In this document: positions 11,266 to 25,228 of the stretch, piece after piece
How the letters are laid out: the number at the start of each line of letters is the position of its first letter
How positions within the stretch are numbered: the first letter of the stretch is position 1
Assembly (NCBI RefSeq): GCF_964275005.1
Contig: NC_092696.1
Span: forward strand, 29,037,953-29,101,952
Reading direction: 5' to 3'
From: Diadema setosum
Taxonomy: Eukaryota > Echinodermata > Echinoidea > Diadematoida > Diadematidae
Length of the DNA: 64,000 nt
The notes under the pieces: model-generated
The model's input: only the letters and a program-made list of their open reading frames with translations
Databases searched by the model: none
What the model was told of the DNA's origin: nothing
Position numbers and translations under genes: made by a program

Positions 11266-14200
11266 CCTATGTAGTTTGATATTTTAGTAACTAAATTCTG
11301 CCAACAAATGAAACGAACGCAGCCCTGCGTTTACATCAACTTCACCAATTCATTGTGCAGAAATGCAGCATCATGAATGGAACTTGAAATACTGATTGGA
11401 TAGTTGTTGTTTTGTTTTTTTTTTTTGTTCAGGCTTCGTTTTAATATGTTTTCATCTTTAAGGTTAAAAAATTGAAACAAAAAAAATCATAAATCTATAT
11501 CACTGCATTGCATGCTAATGAAGATTTTATAATTGCGATTAGAACTGAATGAAAAAACAACAAATAAATATCTGATCAATTTATACCATAGTCAATGTTC
11601 CCCATATCGCGACAGAGTATCAGCATGAACTTTTTTTGTAAAAAGGTTTACTATCAATATGAAGACATTTTTGCTCAGAGGTATCTTCAAAACGTGTTAT
11701 AGGATCATATTCAAAATGTCAAATGCTTGAATGTTGATTTATCCAAAATGATTATGAGCATTTCTATAATGCTCAGTCAGCTTACGTTGCTAGTTTGTTC
11801 GTTTGCTGTTGGTTAAAGTTTATTAAATGAACCAACACCAGTGTTAAATTTTGTGTTCAAAGGATTAAGTTACCCACATAATATGAGATCTATATGTGCA
11901 CAGCGCTATGGATGCCCTTCCCAATTTCTTTGCCAAAAGTGCGCGGTGATCCATGAACTTAAAAATTTCGTCCGTAGTAATCATCACAGGTCCACACCCT
12001 TCGTGATTACGTAATCGCGAGATAACGAACATAGCAGTCATCTGGGATCCTGTTTTCCTAATGGATTATCGACGTAGGCCAATTAACATTGCATGTTAAT
12101 TAATAACCAGCTTTTCGGAATATACATCGATACGTTCAACCATAACTTTACTGCTGTCCAACGCAATGATATACAAAGGTGCATCTCCAGCACTACAGAC
12201 AAGACAAGTTATACAGCAACGCAATCTATAGGAACAAGGAGAACGCAATGCTATACATGTCCAATTAAGTATGAAATACCGGGATAATACGTGCAAAACT
12301 TGATAACTTCATACAGTTATTTTTTTTTCAGTAGAACTCAACAAATGGAGTTTGTAACAAAGAGAACACTGTGACCGTAGAAATGAAATACTGTATAATA
12401 TAGATTATATAATATATATATGCATTATGTGTATGTGCACATACTTATGAAAGTGCGCCTTCCATAGGGTAACAATATTTTCTTTGTAGTATAGATATGC
12501 ATTTTTCCTACTGTTGTCGATTAGTCACAAACTACATTTCAATACGTTCGTTAGTGTCATGCTTACTGCATTGGTGAGTATAACATTTTGATGGATGATA
12601 TGACAATATGTCATTTACATACATAATTGATTGGATTGCCCCATGACCGATGATGAAGTACCTCAGCACGGCATGAGCTCCAAAGGAGATCACAGTCATA
12701 AAATTTAGAGACAGGGCCTTGCGGTATAAAGTACCTTTACCCTTTCCGAAGAGGCCAATATTCGTTTAAATAAGACCATAATTGGTCAGGTTTATTGAAA
12801 TCCAAACACCACAATGTCCAAATCATAAATACATTAGGAACTATAGAGATCGAGTAGGCGGTTTTCTTTTACATCAAAGTTACGTTCTGCTGAGCAATGT
12901 AGTATTAATTCACCCACTTGACCCTGTAACGAAATTTAGAAACACTTGCTTCGAAAGGAATGAATTAACACGGCTGTGACGTATACAAGGGGAAAATATA
13001 TTGAGTCACCAGTCAATATTTGTTTGCTGCTTTCCTCTGGTTAATATTTAACACGGCTGCATTGGTGACAGTTAGACCTAAGACTTACTTCATAATACCA
13101 TTGAAAGTTGTGAAGAATCCTTACAGAAGGCAGTTCACAATATAAGTTTCTTAGGCTTGTTTTGGAAAGTATATGGAAAACTCTGCGATGGATATGAAGA
13201 CTTGATTCTTTAACTTCCATGGGGAAAAAAATATTGCACCTAATGAAATGTTAAGTCAAGATCTGACCATGATGCTGACGGCGCTTTATGATTTATCCAG
13301 ACGTGTGTGCTTGTGACTTATACTTTTATGAAACGTTCTTTCAATAATTGTTATCTCCTACACACCTCTTTTATTCTATACTGGTGAAATGTTTCTTAAA
13401 AAATACATATGTATTAGGCTCTAATTATATAATCTAATGTATATGTTCATATATATATACCTATACATACATACAACTCCGTTATTGATAAGGTAGTTGG
13501 GTTTTATTCCTATTTCAAAAAGTAGACTTGCAAACACGGTAATTGGAGTCTTGTGAAGGATATTTTCATGATCATTGTCATTTAAAAATATGCACATTGT
13601 ATTGCAACTCATGACACGTACTGTCTCATGCAAATATAAATACTTTGACAATTCAATTTTTCTTTACGAATGTTAAATGAGGTTTTGGCTTTTCGCCGTC
13701 TGCTCGATCTCACTCCTTATTTAAGTAATTTTGAAAATGGACTCGTGTTTCTCTCAAATCGGCAACGCAGTCATGATGGCAGGGTTTGTCAACGCCTGTC
13801 ATGGCACAGGTTTAATACACTGACAGCGCCTACGATGCACTGCCGTATTACCCGCAAACTGTAGCCACTGAAACGCGATATATACAGCAATACGCCCTTA
13901 CAGCACAAAGCATGTAGAGGGAGAGTTTTCCTAAAGTAATCTGATAATGCAATCACACTTGCGACTCGCTATTTGCACTCTGTCATCACATATTATGGTG
14001 CACGCTTGGTAGTACAATTCGGTCGTCATGACGACAGTGTTGATGCTGATACGGACAGCATCATTTTCCAATACCCACACAAATGTATGCAGGCTCGTTT
14101 GTTTGTATGTATAATGTATGTATTATATTTAGTATAAAATTCTATCATTTCATATAAATAGTCTTCTTATACAAATGAATATGTATATAAAGCGATGGTA

Positions 14201-16821
14201 CGGATGAGGCTGATGAAAATTATTCACTGTAGATTTTAAAACGCTCTTGGTATTAAATATTTCAAATTTTATTCGGCAGTGACCATGGTGTACATCTGGA
14301 ACCTAGTGGAAACCAAACAGTTTGATTAGGAACGGTCCCTCTTTGTCAATTTGGGCACGGTTTGCACGGCATAGAAACAACGCCCTATATGACCACATCA
14401 ACTGACTCTGATAACCACTCCTAGCAATAAAAAATGAATGTGTTACAGGATACCGACAATTGTTTATGTAACAATAGTTGTGTACTGAGCCGACAATGCA
14501 CGAGCATCCGTCAATGCACCCAAATAATTGTGTTGTAGTCGTGTCTGTGCGTAGAACATACTTATTATTCTTCCTTTATTGTGCCTCATTTTGTTACTCC
14601 GTGTATAGGGGGTATCTCAAATTCATATTCACACTGGCTTATTAGAGGAATACATTATTAGGAATCGCTTACATGGTCTCTCCGTTTTCCGATATCAACT
14701 CAGTTTGAAGTAATTGATTGTTGAGAATTTATCAAATTCTGCTGACTATGATATCAGTTTTGTTATTCTGTTGGATAGTAGAATATCAAATTGATTTTCT
14801 TTAAAATTGCGGGAATATCGAGCGCTCTTCATTGTATTGCCGCATGAGACTCTATACTGCCATTGAAGCCGAATAGTCGCCATTCGAGCACAATCCATCC
14901 CATGTGTGCCAACATTCCTAATTATGTTGGCATTGGACTGTCGCAATAAATATGATCTGTCAATATTCGCAACAAGGTAAAAGGTAAATTCTACTGAAAG
15001 AGAACAGCTGATCTCGGGAAATTTTGTATCAAAATTTCAGATTTGATAGATGTAGATCTAACAAAATAATAGTTACCATAACAACAACAACACTCATTAT
15101 TACGATCGTGATTAATAAGTGTCATCAATAATGGCTATATGGCAGTTGACTTGGTATAAAATGTGTAAATATTAGATTAAAGCTTATAATGTAGCAGTAG
15201 GAATATCTAAAGCTTTACCTTTAACATGAAGAGCATACTCGTATCTAAATTCCTTAAACGTCTAATATACACGCTTGGACAATACTTGTCGTGGCGAGAA
15301 TGCTACCACTAGAAAGAAGACAATGATGTTACCTTGAATCGGATATGAAGACGGTTGATTCAGGGAGAAGATACCTAAGTCAAACTGTGTGGTTGCGTGT
15401 AGTCTCCAGCGTCGGTAATGGCGCAAAAATAGAAACGGAGTTTTCTTATATACGACCGATTAACGCCATGGAGATAATGCTGGCTCGTAAGGATAGCGCC
15501 AAATACGTAAAAACACTGTTACGGTATCGGTGCATGCGCAGTGTGAACTACAGCATTTTCCAGCATCGTGGAGGTATGATGTGGGCGTTTGTAAATGTAG
15601 ACTTACCTATGATTAATGACGGAAAAATTTCTTGACCATGGGAGGAGTAAGTCGACAAATGAGTGTCCTTACAGGACATAGAGATCTGACCAGGGGATAA
15701 AAATCTTGATCGCTCTTATACTTTGCATTTGTGAAAACGAGAATTTTTTTTTTTTCTATTTGTACAGTCCAGCATAAAGAATGAATCAGTGATTATGTTC
15801 ACAGAGAATGTAATCCTAAAGTCCTTTGGCAGATTTCAATAATAACCATTTTCTATTGGTAATAAAACACACACTTACTCTTCCCTGATGTTTCCCGAAT
15901 GATCAACTATATTGCTGAAATAAAGCTTGGACATCAAAAGCAATCTTCTTTGTGAAGAAAAACAACAACAAAACCTCTTAATGTGAGGTTTTTACGATAT
16001 AGAGTATCTGCGTGTGTGTGCTGTGTGTGTGTGTGTGTGTGTGTGTTTATAGTTGGTATGTCCAGAACACTGGATAAATAAAATTTATATTGCCTATAGT
16101 CCTTTTTAGCATTTTGTCATTTGCAATAATTCCTACCAAGGGCAAACATTAGTGACGATCTACGCGTTTAGTTTCTTACCATTGGCTCAGTGTTATTTCG
16201 CCAGGAAGATTTTCAATCGAGTTAGTTTGTATCATGGTGTTTGTTGTTCTTGTTGATGATGTTTGTTTGTTGTTGTTTTTTTTTTTTTTGCAAATGAAAG
16301 GGAAAGGGATTGACTCTATTCGATAAATAACGAAAATGAGTAATAGTATATCACAATAACTGATAGTATGGAATAGAATAGGACCTACTTCGGTCATTAT
16401 GTGTATAAGACGCTGGAGTCATCAGCGAATTAAATAAAATGTAAAGTTGCGATGAGCATATAACGTCATCGATGAAACAGATTTCACAAGTCATGTACAT
16501 CCGAGCACATACGACTTGATCACTGCTTGCAGATAATGATACCTTTGGTTTGGTTTGGTTTGGTTTTACATCTGTATTTTCCAACATTTATTAATCATCA
16601 TCAAATGCAATCCAGATATTATGATATAACACCCTATACGACTAAATATGTAATCGAATTCAGAATCTGACATCAGACATATTATAAATTCAGTATGTTA
16701 GACGGTAAACATTTTTTTTTTTTAGTAGAAGAAGTAGTAGGTACCTCGAAAGAATGAAGGACTGTTTTTGATTTTAGTGTTCGAGTAATGAGCTCCACAC
16801 GTCATGTCCTAAAAACATGTC
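11266..16821. other. Intergenic, no gene seen
   Basis: No coding feature I can support. At 15607 a minus-strand donor (catag|gtaagt) could be the border of a non-coding first exon of the tetraspanin, whose coding start follows a splice acceptor, but nothing else supports that. Confidence 0.4.
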
Positions 16822-17209
16822 CTAAAGGTACTGTTTACCATCGGGAGCAGTGATTTAAAAATGTTCAAGATATCACATTTGATACATATGTGTAGGTCAG
16901 TTGTATCACAAAACATCATACTATATAGAAATTTTCGTAATAAAGCCAAAATTATAAAGAGATATCACTATTTCCCCCACTAAACCATGGCTGTTATAGA
17001 TGGTTTCATCTAGAAACATCTTTGCTACAACGATTGTTCACATTTTGTATATCTAACAATACTTAAATCATTACAGATTCAAACTTACATTCGTTGTTTC
17101 TATCCCTAACACTCACATTTTAGAACTATTTTGAAGCACTAAAGCTGGTTTTGTTGCTGTTGTTGTTGTTGATGTTGTTTCATCTTCAAATAGTAAATAA
17201 TGCCTTTAA
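16822..17209 (-). mobile_element. TTAA foldback MITE, family T3
   Basis: Reverse-complement copy of the element at 2508-2873. The right end is TGCCTTTAA; the left end has decayed to CTAAAGG. It contains gtaggtcagttgtatcacaa in inverted order. Confidence 0.7.
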
Positions 17210-17758
17210 TTGTTTTCTTTTGTACTATAGTAGAAAGAGTGCTTCGATCTTGGTTTTGCAGCAGTTTCCACAATCACTATATACAGTATGCACTGGATCA
17301 GATAAGGGGAATAAAAGTGTTATATACAAAAAAAAAGAGACATCAAATCTTTCAACTTGTATAATCATAATACATGTATAGCAATTATGTTATTGAACTA
17401 GATACATCGTTGACATCATCATGCCAAATCATGAAAATTTCCCACTAAAGAGATATACCATTTCATAATGTCGAGATTTAAAATTGAAGCAAAAGAATGT
17501 TGAACATTCATGAAATTATTTATGTTGAAAGCTTGTTAAACCAAACCATAACCGACTTTTGCTTAGAATGTTAAGAATAATGCATTGATCGTTGTGGTAA
17601 AAACATCAATATATTTATGTGAATATAATATTGGTCTAATCCGCAAAAAGAAAAAAAAATAGAAAGTCAATTTTGGAGAGGAACGAACAATGCTGTTCAT
17701 GTACAAACTATAAAACAAAAGAGGGCCCGATGAGGAGCCTTACAGAATTCCACATTTT

Positions 17759-18064
17759 GGCCCGAATTCACGAAGGTGGTACAAATGAAACCATGGTTTA
17801 AACCATGGACAAAAACCATGGAGCGCCGAGTGTCGCACGGAATATTTCGTTACGAAATTGGTCATTTCGTCGGCAAAATGACCGTTTCGTTAACGAAATG
17901 TTCATTTAGTTACAAAATGTTGTCATTTCGTTACAAAATAATCATTTCATCGACGAAATGACTGATTTCGTAACGAAATATTTCATGCGACATTTGGCGC
18001 TCCATGGTTTTTGTCCATGGTTTAAACCATGGTTTCATTTGTACCACCTTCGTGAATTCGGGCC
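17759..18064. mobile_element. MITE with GGCCCGAATTC ends
   Basis: Terminal inverted repeats of about 85 bp (GGCCCGAATTCACGAAGGTG at each end, then ACCATGG and TTTAAACC blocks). The centre is a run of short ATTTCGTnnACGAAAT palindromes. TTT lies on both sides, a possible 3-bp target duplication. Second copy at 36028-36353. Confidence 0.82.
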
Positions 18065-18722
18065 TTTATGTTTTTTAGTATTTACATTGAAATGAGACCT
18101 ATCGTTTATCATTTGTCAGGTATTCTTCAAACCGTGCCAAAGATGTGCTTCGCACTCCGTATCAGTTCATGGATCAAAAAGGGGTGATGGACCGCATCAA
18201 ATGCCTTTCTCATGTTTCTATAAGGTCTTTAAAGACTACAACATAAATGACAGCATTACACAAAACCCTGCAGTAAATTAAAGTCTCGCATAATTTTAAT
18301 TACACACACACACACACACACGCACACACACGCACACAATTTGTATCAGTTTGCAAAGTATAAATGGAAAAGTACGTTTACTTAAAAATGTTGCTCTCTC
18401 AACGTTAAGTTACATATCTATATATCTTTATATAAATCGTTCGAAAATACACAAAAATATGCTCTGAATTTATCTAGGTTAGGAAATATTGCATCACTAT
18501 TGTCTTGGAATATAATATTCTAGGATTTAAGATGGGGTTTATAAAGAATGATTTATTTTAATTTTAGTAAAGCACACAGGTTTATGAGGATAAAAACAAA
18601 TTATATGATGGGACTTTTCTTCAGGGGTTGATAATACAGACGTCAAACCAAACTCTTTAACCATTTAAACAATTTGATAATATTCCCCTTCCAGTCCGTA
18701 CCCCGCTGGGAGGGGTCACGCT

Positions 18723-18741
18723 GATGCACACACACGCACAC

Positions 18742-18779
<38 letters not shown>

Positions 18780-18783
18780 GCGC
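18723..18783. repeat. (CA)n / (CG)n microsatellite
   Basis: CA repeats with CG interruptions ending cgcgcgcg. Other CA/GT tracts: 16012-16046, 18301-18338, 43912-43960. Confidence 0.9.
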
Positions 18784-20420
18784 GCGCGGACGCACGCACA
18801 CTCAAATAAAGAAAAAAGAATCCGTTGGAGGTTGAAGATTGGAAATCAATTCATTCCAATTTTGAATTGTATTATTTTTTCAACAGAGCACAAAGTAATG
18901 TAATAAGGCAAGTAGATGAGATAATGATGCAAAGTAGTCAATTGTCCAACGTCGTTCTTATAAAACTACGGTAGCTAAAACAATGCAAGGTAAGTTAAAG
19001 ACATGTTCAAGGAAAATGGAGGGGCCAACTAAAAAACAGTACATGTATGTGCGGGTCACGAACATGGCGAAAGAAATGCAAGTAAATGAATTGGGAATGA
19101 ATTTGCATAATATGTACAGATATAGCCACAAGAACACATATTGAGGACAGGATAAAGCTGAAAATTGAAAAGCATGAAGAAAACTTTGAAACAATAGGTT
19201 ATATTACTTCAAGGTCTTTCTAAATGATTGGAACAACGCGGGCATTATGTTCCTTTCTACATTTCCATTGAGCTCATTTACATTTCAAACCATGCACTAT
19301 ACAGCAAGTGGTTAAACTTGTGAGCACACCAGGCAACAATAAAGCAATTCAAATTTAAACTTACAAGATCTACTTGGGTTTAACTTGGGGGAGGGTAATA
19401 TCGAAACGACGTCCCAGTGAACGTATTGTTGCAAGTCCACACTTTGAGTTGTACAAACTCGAATCAAACAAAGAAAACCAATTTGAAAACATATAAAGTG
19501 TAATGTGTACCAAAGAAAAGAAGAAATCATTAGACATATGAAAATACATTCGAGTAATTTTGGTTTAGATATTCATTCCTATCATATAGAATAAAACATG
19601 GGTGTACCATGCCATCTAACGTTACTTGTGAAGGTAGTACCAGTCATGTAATGATAGCACTAGTCATGTAATTATAATACTGTCGTGGTGTATTATAATT
19701 ACACTGCCTGTAACTGGTTTCTCACCTTCAGTTTGTTTGTATTTCTAGTGAAGGAATCAAATGCATTGATATTGTCCAACGATGTAAATTGTGAAGAAAT
19801 TGTGAAAGGAATAAAATAAAAGTGAAATGTATATGACAGACATCTTTGTCGGTTTTTGTAGATTTATAATGCTTGCCGTTATGACTATGCGCTATGTGTT
19901 TTATAAAAATCCAAACCGCAACACACATGGCACATCAGGACTGATATGCTCTAGCTACAATGTATAAAGGTGACAGTGCGATTTCAAGACTTCTGCAAGT
20001 AGGCCTCTGGAGTTGACCTTGCCGGCAATACAGCAGACAGAGAATTAATATTTTTTTCAGGGTGGCCTTCTCGATTTATGGACTAGATGCGAAATTCATC
20101 CGGTGATCAACCAGACCATTTCCGTTTTGTTTGTCAGTCATTGTATTTTGATACCAGACACTAGAGAGTTTTACGGGAGGGAGGGAAGTACTGGTGGTAC
20201 AACAACATGTCACACATTCGGACATCAAAACAAATCACCACCACCAATGATATCAAACTTAAAGACACACAAACTTTATTCTTCCCTCGCCTCACACGGT
20301 ATCATCCCAGTATCGATCCATCTTTTCCCAACGTGTGCCATTTTGTACAAATGCATATTCATGACAAGAGGCATAACTTTTGAAAAGGGCTCGAACCGCA
20401 AGACTCGAGATTAAGAGTCA

Positions 20421-20462
20421 GCTGCTTTATTTATCGTGCTGCGAATCCGCCACGATAAAGCA
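20421..20462. repeat. Short hairpin
   Basis: tgctttatttatcgtg pairs with cacgataaagca around ctgcgaatccgc. Function unknown. Confidence 0.4.
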
Positions 20463-20981
20463 CACAGAAATTGTTTTGCCCACAAAATTCCTAATGTCTA
20501 TTTTTCTCATATATTTTGGCACAGACAGCACTCATCTACTAAGGAGGAAATGCAAGAACATCAATCATATTGTACATGCATTCCAAGATCAGATCTGAAG
20601 AAAAGTCATCTTATGAGAAAAACAGAAATTGTGACTTTTTTGTGTAGAAATGGAATACAGATTTGTTCAACACTATATTATTATGATTATGTCACATAGA
20701 GTTGTTATTTTTATGTCCTGCTCTCTATTTTTATAGCTTTCATACAAAGCAACATGATATCAGGATGGGATTTCCCTCTAGGCCTCAATGAAACCGTATT
20801 ATTACATCAGATTTACAACCGCGACTTCTTCACTTACACTCTTCTGTTTAATAGTCGATAGATTGCGGTATGTAGTCTTTGCAGAGTGTAAGCTTATCTG
20901 TGGGACATGCATGTGTATCGAAGAGACATATTTATACTAAAGAACACCTCCAGTATATTATACCTCTTTGATGCCTATGAT

Positions 20982-21114
20982 CAGGGGCGGATCCAGGATT
21001 TCCGTAAAGGGGGAAGGGTGGCGGCGTACGCCCCCCCCCCCCCCTATTTTTCCTGAAAAAAAGAAAATGAAGAGTGATAGTGTGCCCGGTGCGCCCCCTC
21101 TGGATCCGCCACTG
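20982..21114. mobile_element. MITE with CAGGGGCGGATCCAGG ends
   Basis: 133 bp, ends CAGGGGCGGATCCAGG and CCTCTGGATCCGCCACTG, flanked by ATGAT at 20977-20981 and 21115-21119. It contains a run of 14 C. It lies just past the SDR-A polyadenylation signal. Confidence 0.7.
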
Positions 21115-21133
21115 ATGATTATGTCAAATCAAC

Positions 21134-21139
21134 TTTATT
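21134..21139 (-). terminator. Polyadenylation signal of SDR-A
   Basis: AATAAA on the minus strand, 30 nt after the SDR-A stop codon. Cleavage 10-30 nt further would fall at the edge of, or inside, the GGATCC-type MITE at 20982-21114. Confidence 0.6.
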
Positions 21140-21168
21140 TCGAAACATCAACACTACGATATCTGCTT

Positions 21169-21430
21169 CTAATCTGATTCCAGCGCTTCTGCTTTTTCTT
21201 GGCGCCTAAGTTCATCGATATCCATCCCGGGCGGCTCCACTAGCTGCCGCTGGTGATGAACCCATTTCATCCCCGTTGGATCGGCGTACCGGTAAGCCAC
21301 TCTGTCTCTGCAGAACTTGCCAGTCATGGCCCACAGCGGCGGGTCGACCGTCTCGAGACACTCTTGCACGCAGCGCGCCATGTCTTCCGGACTTTGGGCG
21401 ACGCCATGTTCGAATCGGTACTTTTGGTAC
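21169..21430 (-). CDS. SDR-A exon 5 (C-terminus, stop)
   Basis: 262 bp including the TAG stop, reading YQKYRFEHGVAQSPEDMA, then YRYADPTGMKWVHH, and ending ALESD. Acceptor gtgcggtgcag. A polyadenylation signal lies 30 bp downstream of the stop. Confidence 0.92.
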
Positions 21431-24400
21431 CTGCACCGCACGCAATAAAGAGAGGGTCGACAGGAAATCAGTTTCTTTGTTTGTTTACTTGTCTTTCATC
21501 ACATCATACTTAAAGGGGATTTTCATCCTGATGTTGATATGGTGTAATACAGACATACAAAAGTTAAAGAAAAAAAAATCATCTACCCATTCCTGTCAGC
21601 CAATTATTTTGTCTGTCTGTTTGTTTGTTTGTTTGATTACATTTGCGTCACAATATGATTTCCCACATAAATCAAAATTCTTTTCATTAAAATTGCAGAA
21701 AAATCAATATACATATTATAATTTACATAATTCGAAGAAAGAAAATAAATGTGTACATTAATTCCTGTAACAAAATACAATGTGTGTGATATTTCAATGA
21801 AATACTTCATACTTAATACTTGATATAACATAAATATGATACTGAATCATATATGACAACACAAAACCTTAGGACAGTGTTTTAATACTCGTTCTCTTTT
21901 GTCTCCCTATGGGAAGAACAGATTATAAGCAAATAATACATTTTCGATATGAGATTTCGTGATGTGTATAGGCCATATTCCTCCATGCACAAACTTCCAA
22001 GTTGTTAAAACTATTTTTATATAACGTTCCATAGTATTGCAAACAGTACAAAAATGTAATCTGTAATTGATCAAAACTCTCACACTTCCTGAATAATGGA
22101 AATTAATATCTAATAAAGGGATGGTATAGTATTGGTTCAGGTGAGGAATCAGCTGTTAAAGGAGATATCCAGTCCGAAAATGAGTTAGTCTGATAAAAAA
22201 TGATAAAATCTTACGAGTTCAACGGTAAAAATTTGACTGAAATCGAATGAAAAATAAGGAAGTTATGAAAATGAGTGAGCTGGCCATGTCATAACCTCAC
22301 AATTTTTCATTGATCATGTACAAAAAATGACGAAAATTCAATGTTTCTGTCACTGAAGTCTGAAACATGATGTTATTCGTGGCTGAATAACCTCAGAATA
22401 GTGATCAATATTATAAATATATCAGGATTTGAACCTCGGGCATAATTGCGTTTGAATGAAAAACGGGAAATTTAACAACTTTATGTACAAACTATAATAT
22501 GGTAAGTTGTGAGGGTATGACATGCTCACTTTTCCATTTGCTTATTCATATTGACCGTTCAAGAACTGTTTCCTTAAAGATCAGCAAAAATTCAAAATGT
22601 CATAACTTCCTTGTTTTTCCACTCGATTTCGATCAAAATTTTACCGTTGAACTAATAATATTTTACTCTTTCTTATCAGACTAACTTATATTTGGACTGG
22701 ATTTTCCCTTTAACGTTTTGTGAGATATTTAGAAACCACACTAAAAAATGTTAAGAAGCATACAATTCTCATTGGAATTGAAAGTTTATTTGATGAAAAT
22801 CGGGTTTGAAATGACTGACTTGAGGAAGCCCAAAACAAGGTAAAACAAAGAGACCCCAATAAAAGTCATGGCCTGTCGCATTTTATAGTTATTATTATTT
22901 TTATTTCTCAGCCATTTCAAGACCAATTTTCATCACATAAACTGTGAATTCCTCTATGTAAGAATTACATGTCCTTTCAAATTCCATATAGAAAGAGGTT
23001 TCTCATTATCTCAGAAACACGCACACACACAAAGTTTGGAAACCTGCAGCCCCATCTATATAAACCAAAACTGTAACCATCAGAAAATATGCGTAGCGCC
23101 CCCTTGGTTAAGACTGTGGAGAGACTGACCACTGACTACTTTTATACGACTTTCGGTCGCACGACTGAGCGACTTTCGATTTGAAATAAACAAGCGTGCA
23201 TGTTTATTCTGACATTAACGTAATTTATTTCGGAACCAAAGTCTGTCCGTCGTGCGGCGGCCTTAAAAGGATCCGTGTGTTTCCAGATAATTCATTGGAT
23301 GAATATGTCCCTTAAGCAGAGTCAGCACCAAATCTAGGTCACACTGATCGCTGATCGTTCTTATTTCATGCTTTCGGTTTCACACTGTTTATTCAACGAA
23401 ATTTCGAACGTCTGCATCTAATAGACACTAACAAAGCAATCATGTTATTCCCTAAACTGAAATAAAATAATAGTTATGAAATTAAGTTATACGCTTTTTA
23501 ACTCAGCTGCAAGTTGTTTCCAAGAAAGAATAATAATATCATTTCCTCTTGACTTAGAGTATGTCCTATCAAATATTACAATGTCACATTTCATTAGTTG
23601 GAGGAAGAAATTTCTGTTGATTATTGAAGATGATTTTTTTCTTCTTCTAAACAAAAGGTATACTAAGAAAATTTGGGGGATGGAGGGTGCAGCTGGAAGA
23701 AACTACTATTTCTGTTGCCCTATTGCATTACGACCTTAATTATTTTCAACTCACATGTGACTAATAATACGTACTTCTAGAACCACACGTGAACTGTCTG
23801 TCCCACATTATACAATGCATTTTGAGAAAATGTGCGGATGATGCTTTCGGACATGCTTGAAGAGTAGTGAATTTAAGACACAGTCAACAATATACTGTAG
23901 AGAAAGATATTTTCGCAAATTGCCACTGGCATTCAATGCACATACTGCCGACAAGACCTTTGACGTGCATTTTAATTTCGCAAATCTTGGCTCTAACGAA
24001 ACCATTTTTGGTGTTATACTACCAATAGCATGATGCATGATATAGTATATCTACAGTAGTGTGTCAACACTACTTCACTCAACAGGAGGAATCTAATGAG
24101 CATTGATTTTATTCAAATTCTCCTGGTTCACCTGTCATAATGGACTGCATGATTTGGGAAAAAAAGTGAAGAAAAAAAAAAACCCAACAACAACTCGCAC
24201 GAATAGGCCATTACGTGCAAAGAGTAATTAACTTAATTGCTTATAAAGATACCTGAAAATGGAATAGCATGCTTCACATGATGTTTTGATTATCTTATGC
24301 AAATTTGTCTTTTTCTATCTTCGTGTCATGGGTGGACTTTTTTTTTTTAAGAATGGGGGACAAGCATGAATGGTTTTGATATCCGTTTGGTGTTATAAGT

Positions 24401-24592
24401 CACAAGTTCTGCATGTGCCCCCTGTTTTGCAATATACACAGGAATTATTATCTTGTAGGTTCTGTATTACGTGAACATAATAGCAGGGCTCGACATAACT
24501 TCCTCTGTATGCGGTGGTCAGGTACCCTGCTGTATCCACTAAAATTGATATCGAGCCACCTAACTTTCCAATTATATATGTAATATGTGACG

Positions 24593-24685
<93 letters not shown>

Positions 24686-24875
24686 ATGTTTCTTTTGCTT
24701 TGTTGGTTTTATGTTATGTCTCATCAAGCCCTCGAAAAAGGCTAGTGAAATAGCCGAAAGCTCGGGGAATAAAGGCAAGACTGAACACCACTGCAACGTC
24801 TATACTGCAAGTTTTCCTTCCGTCTCACATATACCAATGATGCATTACCCACCACGTACGAGGCCAAGCCCGCTT

Positions 24876-24938
<63 letters not shown>

Positions 24939-25179
24939 GGGTTTGTTTGCAAAAACCGATAAGTCCATTTTTGAAGATTTTGAAGTACGATCTCTGTCAG
25001 AAGGTACAAAATAATACCTTTTAAATGATATATTGGTCACTACAGATAAAGGTATATTTTTGAAGTTATGGTCAAAAGAAGCAAAGATTTTCTTATCATT
25101 CTCTTTATTTTTCTTGACCTTTAATCGCAAATATCTCCATTTGGCAAATATGGACTTATCGGTTTTTGCAAACAAACTC

Positions 25180-25228
<49 letters not shown>

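Larger units (their letters stand above)
18065..20981. other. Intergenic, no gene seen
   Basis: CA microsatellites, a small hairpin at 20421-20462 and otherwise unique AT-rich DNA. Confidence 0.5.

Noticed and set aside
15345-15635. 96-codon plus-strand frame
   Set aside because: No known motif. The region has only a slight composition shift; could be regulatory or a non-coding exon, but unsupported.
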